NCBI GenBank assembly: GCA_051453625.1
Contig: JBOZIK010000001.1
Coordinates: 171,323,205 to 171,359,163, forward strand
Source: Welwitschia mirabilis
Lineage: Eukaryota; Gnetophyta; Gnetopsida; Welwitschiales
DNA length: 35,959 nucleotides
Reading direction: 5' to 3'
The notes below the pieces were generated by a model. The model made no database searches. It was given only the letters and a program-made list of their open reading frames with translations, and was not told the DNA's origin. Below are positions 32,046 through 35,959 of this stretch, one piece after another. Position 1 is the first letter of the stretch, and the number at the start of each line of letters is the position of its first letter. The translations under genes were made by a program, and so were the position numbers.

Positions 32046-33428
32046 TGATAGGTCGAGAACCCTGGGAGGGGGATAGGTTCTTTCAAAAACTTAACGATTA
32101 ATCTGAAATAAAGCTATTTGAAATACAACTTGCATATGAAAATAAATTAATCTAGGATGTGCACAATAGAATAGAAATTTGAAAGTAAAGAACCAAAAAT
32201 AAAATGCATAAACTACTAATTTGATGTATGCCAGATTTATAGTGGTTCGAGAAACTTCCCTACTCCACTCTTGATGATCAGCTTTTCCCAAGTTGAATTT
32301 CAGATCTCTGTTACTTCACCAGGTATTCTAGGTTCACCTGTAACCTTTACAAGCGGACTTTTCCAGACTAAGTTTCAACCTTCACAACAGACTTTTCAAG
32401 GCTTAGTCTTAACCTATAGCATAGAATTTTCAAGGCTTAGTCTCAACTTATAGCATGAATGTTTCAAGGCTTAGTCTCAACCTATAGCATGCACTTTTCA
32501 AGGCTCAGTCTCAACCTTTAGCAAAAGAGATAGTGATGCGGTGATGCCTCAATAGCATAAATCTTAGTCATTCTGAAATATTATAATAGATAGAGCTCTC
32601 CTCCAATAATAATAATCCAATGTAGTTCTAGATCTAACTTTGAATGAAATACTTATGTCAATGATAGATCTCCTCTAATCAGATGTATAGAACCAAGATA
32701 CAACAATGTTAATGCATGAATGAGAATAGTTCCAAAAAGATCTCTTGGTCATCTATAGCTTAGCTATCTATACTAAAAGGCTATTAGGGTTTATTACAAT
32801 TGAATTTCACCTTCAACAACTAGAAAACAGCTACCGAATGGCTAGATAATGGATACATAACATTTAAAAAAATTTCTTTCTCGTGTCATCCAGTCAACCT
32901 CATAAAAATCCGATCGACCTCGTGTGGTGCTATGAATTACATAGGTCACCCGAGAGAAATATTTAGTCACTCCATGTTTTTACATCTCCATGTCCAATTG
33001 ACCTCATCTGGGTCCGATTGACCCTAGTCCAGTCAACCCCATCCTGGATCTAGTCGATCCCTTATCTCTTAATCTAAGAATACTCTATTAGGTCCTCAAA
33101 TCTGGTCAATCCCATGAAAATCTGATCGACCCATTGCCATTTGGTTTAGGAACACTGATTCTCTAAGTTACAAGTCCGGTCGATTCCATCATAATCCAGT
33201 CAATCCCTCTAAATGCAGTCCATTTTTCTGTGAAAGCTTCAAGTGTGATCAACCCCTTTAGGATCTGGTCGATCTCTCTGAAGGGTGAATCAACTAAGCA
33301 GATTTCTGTTGCATATTTTAGTTCCATCTTTTAACCTGTAAAAACTCAAACTCTTCTGCATAAATTATACAACATTTGCTATACAAGAGACATTAGTTTG
33401 ACATCAATTGGTAAAATATAATCCAACA
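32046..33428 (-). repeat. 3' LTR of Copia element B (family A)
   Basis: Complete, gap-free copy of the family LTR, 1383 bp. On the minus strand it begins TGTTGGATTATATTTTACC at 33428 after a polypurine tract and ends GACCTATCA at 32046. It carries five minisatellite units (32351-32523) and the GTCGAC module array (32888-33275). Its sequence shows what should fill the gaps in the other copies. Confidence 0.88.
32351..32523 (-). repeat. 34-bp minisatellite in the LTR (5 units)
   Basis: Five units of ACTTTTCAAGGCTTAGTCTC plus AACCTATAGCAT; the LTR at 2026 has three. Confidence 0.78.
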
Positions 33429-33440
33429 ATCTCCCCCTTT
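33429..33440 (-). other. Polypurine tract of Copia element B
   Basis: Minus strand AAAGGGGGAGAT immediately before the LTR start. Confidence 0.85.
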
Positions 33441-33923
33441 AACATTTATGGCAAATAAATAAGTGATTTCAAGATTAAACAAATTTAAGCTCTTTTACCA
33501 AATAAATTTAAAGCACATTACCATAATAAGAACTCCCTCTTTCACAAAGCCATATAAACAATCATTAAGTAAAGTGTATATATGAAATATTTCTAAAATA
33601 AACCATTTTTAGTTGATGCATATATTTGAAAACACTTATATTTTCTCCCCTCTTTGACATCAATGGCAAAGAAATATAAACCTTAAATATTTATCCAGAA
33701 ATATCAAATTCTCTCCCCTTATCTTAATGTCATATATAAAAATAATAATCATGATAGAGTTGTAAAGCAAGTATTTAAATAAGATGATAATTTTCAATTT
33801 ATAATGTCTAAAAGAAAACCAACTAAGCTATGGTTAAGATGATAAGATAAAATAAAACATAGGAATATTCAAAAATCATAGATAACATTCCACAAAAATT
33901 ATTAATAGATCAAAACAGAAATG
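33441..33923 (-). other. Copia B internal 3' region
   Basis: Matches the 4071-4575 region of Copia A, including extra PPT-like tracts near 33527 and 33647. It runs into a 100-N gap (33924-34023) before the RNase H block would begin. Confidence 0.7.
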
Positions 33924-34023
33924 NNNNNNNNNNNNNNNNNNNNNNNNNNNNNNNNNNNNNNNNNNNNNNNNNNNNNNNNNNNNNNNNNNNNNNNNNNNNN
34001 NNNNNNNNNNNNNNNNNNNNNNN
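33924..34023. other. Assembly gap, 100 N
   Basis: Placeholder gap. On its left is internal sequence of element B and on its right the middle of another LTR, so most of element B may be missing. Confidence 0.95.
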
Positions 34024-34878
34024 TGTGTAGAAGCCAAGATACAACAATGTCAATGCATAGCTTGATTTTTTAGATCCAAATGATTTAGCCAAATTTGAGA
34101 GGTCCCAAAAGATTAATCAGTTATCTATGGCTTAGCTATTTATAATGGAAGGCTATTAGGGTTTATTATAAATGAATTGCGGCTCCAATGGCTATAAAAG
34201 ACTAGAAAATGGCTATCTAACAGCTAGATAATGAATGCATAACGTTTAGAAAAATTTATTTTCCGTGTTGTTTGGTCGACCCCACAAAAATTTAGTCGAC
34301 CTCATGTAGTGCTGTGAATTACATAGGTTACCCGAGAGAAAGATTCGGTCACCCTAGGTTTTTATGTCTCCATATCTGATTGATCCCATCTAGGTCTAAT
34401 GGACTCCAGTCCGGTCGACCCCATCCTGGGTCCAGTCGATCAACCCCTTACCATTCGGTTCAGGAACCGTGGGTCTCCAAGTTATAGGTCTGNNNNNNNN
34501 NNNNNNNNNNNNNNNNNNNNNNNNNNNNNNNNNNNNNNNNNNNNNNNNNNNNNNNNNNNNNNNNNNNNNNNNNNNNNNNNNNNNNNNNNNNNAACCCCTT
34601 ACCATTCGGTTCAGGAACAGTGGTTCTCCAAGTTATAGGTCTGGTTGATCCCGTCAGAATTTGGTTGACCCCTCTGGATGCAAAGTCCTTTTTTCTTTTA
34701 ACCCCTTTAGGATCCGGTTGACCCATCTAGAGGGTGAATCAACTTAAACAGGTTTCTAGTGCATATTTTAGTTTCATTTTTCAAATTGCAAAGACTCAAA
34801 CTTTTTTGCACAAAATATACAAAATTTTCTATACACGAGATATTAGTTTGACATCAATTGACAAAATATAATCCAGCA
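34024..34878 (-). repeat. 3' LTR of Copia element C (partial)
   Basis: Third copy of the family LTR. It starts TGCTGGATTATATTTTG at 34878 after its own polypurine tract and runs into the gap at 34024. The module array is present (34270-34735). A second 100-N gap (34493-34592) is flanked by the same 50-base sequence on both sides. Because a PPT and internal sequence lie upstream, it is a 3' LTR and not the 5' LTR of element B. Confidence 0.8.
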
Positions 34879-34890
34879 ATCTCCCCCTTT
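34879..34890 (-). other. Polypurine tract of Copia element C
   Basis: Minus strand AAAGGGGGAGAT next to the LTR start. Confidence 0.85.
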
Positions 34891-35620
34891 AACATTGAGG
34901 AAAATCAAATAAGTGATTTCAAAACTAAACACATTTAAGCTCTTTCACCAAACAAATTTAAAACATAAAAAACTCCCCCTTTCACAAAGCCATATAAACA
35001 ACATTAAGTAAAGGGTATATAAAAACTTTCTGAAACAAATCATTTTTAGTTGATGCAAAATTTTGAAAACACTACATTTTCTCCCCCTTTGACATCAATG
35101 GAAAAGAAACATAAACCTTAAATATGTATCCAGAAATATCAAATTTTCTCCCTCTAACTTAATGCCAAAGCAATAATCCAAGTTTGAGACAAGTTAAAGT
35201 ATTTGAATAAACAAAATTTTGTGCTTTTGAATGCAACAAATTTAATTATGCATAATTTAAAAATTGATAAGGCATAATAATAATCATAATATGATCAAGA
35301 ACACTTATTTAATTAGATGATACAAATATTCTAGTTCATTTCCAAATGGTATAACAATTTTAAGCTNNNNNNNNNNNNNNCATAGAATATCATACTATCA
35401 GATGAGATAGACCAAATAATACAAAGATTATGCTATAATAGATAACTGAATTGCATTATGAGTAAAACATTATAAGTCTAACAAGCAAGGATTACAACTG
35501 AAAAAGTGCTCATTAGGAGCATACAACTAAAATTTAACAAACAAGCACAACTAAATCTCCCCTTTTTGACAATAGAGGCAAGGAGATAATACTAAAACAT
35601 AATATGAAAAATAAGAGATT
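34891..35620 (-). other. Copia C internal 3' region with multiple PPT-like tracts
   Basis: Non-coding. In minus sense it contains AAAAAGGGGAGAT (35556-35568), TGTCAAAGGGGGAGAAAATG (35074-35093) and GTGAAAGGGGGAGTT (34972-34986) before the terminal tract. A 14-N gap sits at 35367-35380. Confidence 0.65.
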
Positions 35621-35644
35621 TCAATCAGAATCCTCCTTCGCTTC

Positions 35645-35860
35645 TTATTGTTCCTCTTTAGAGTTTTTATCTGATTTTTCCTCATCTCCTCCAGTGCGAG
35701 TAGAACTAGTAGCCTCAACTGAGGTATCCATAATATCATATCCAGCTGTAATGAGGGCTTCTTTCATGTGTCTGGTGTGGGAGTCAATCTATTTCAAATA
35801 TGAAAGAGTCTCATTAGGGTATGCTTCCTTTGGAGTTTCAGAAGGAGATTTCTTGGAGGA
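35645..35860 (-). pseudogene. C-terminal part of an extra Copia ORF (env-like position)
   Basis: Minus-strand frame with one internal stop, ending in an acidic tail (ALITAGYDIMDTSVEATSST, then GGDEEKSDKNSKEEQ) and TAA at 35645. It lies where some Sireviruses carry an additional ORF between pol and the polypurine tracts. No transmembrane or other domain is visible in the part inside the window, so the env-like label is only positional. It could equally be a gag-type tail. Confidence 0.35.
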
Positions 35861-35959
35861 TCAAATATATGCATGCGAGACAAGGTCGCACGCCCAATGG
35901 GTAACATCGACTGAAGGGTTTCTAACTTAGGATGAAAAGTAACATGGAAATGACGACAA

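Noticed and set aside
34024-34878. Reading this LTR as the 5' LTR of element B
   Set aside because: A polypurine tract and 3' internal sequence lie directly upstream of it, so it is the 3' LTR of a further element.

Overview
This is a piece of a large, repeat-rich nuclear genome of a seed plant. Both genes that can be read are plant-type and intron-containing. The rest is AT-rich DNA full of decayed LTR retrotransposons, SINE-like elements, a LINE-like remnant and a DNA-transposon-like element. The 4.56 kb transposon-filled intron in an 87-residue housekeeping gene and the strong decay of the elements suggest a gymnosperm or another large plant genome, but nothing here fixes the species. Eight runs of N (14 to 698 bases) interrupt the assembly, mostly inside retrotransposons.

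Layout. 1-6.8 kb is a nested pair. An old plus-strand Copia pol remnant was split in its RNase H region by a minus-strand Copia element (family A). A 5-bp target duplication, CTTAT, lies on both sides (2021-2025 and 6534-6538). The younger element was itself entered by a Gypsy-like LTR at 6160. 7-8.4 kb has a SINE-like copy and a 195-bp tandem duplication. 8.4-12.4 kb is a CpG-richer island carrying a minus-strand plasmodesmata-located-protein-like gene: two Gnk2/DUF26 domains, one transmembrane helix, three exons. 12.5-18 kb is AT-rich, with a minus-strand Copia gag/protease remnant, a SINE, and the 5' end of a minus-strand Gypsy element (gag start and tRNA-Met primer site). 18.0-21.3 kb is that element's LTR, about 3.25 kb, containing a three-copy module with one copy inverted. 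21.3-24.7 kb is mostly featureless, with another SINE and an unidentified protein-like stretch.

24.7-29.8 kb is the second gene, SF3B5 on the minus strand, with four coding exons and full agreement with the plant family. Its last intron holds a Copia remnant, a hAT-like element and an unidentified exon-like open stretch. 30-32 kb has a tandem duplication, a SINE and a LINE-like endonuclease remnant. 32.0-36.0 kb holds two more family A copies in minus orientation: two LTRs, each preceded by a polypurine tract.

The two genes have no visible functional link: one product acts at plasmodesmata and the plasma membrane, the other in the U2 snRNP. The most distinctive structure is the family A LTR, which carries a dense array of decayed GGTCGACCCC-type modules, a 34-bp minisatellite of variable copy number, and several extra polypurine tracts upstream. 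This resembles the Sirevirus lineage of Copia elements.
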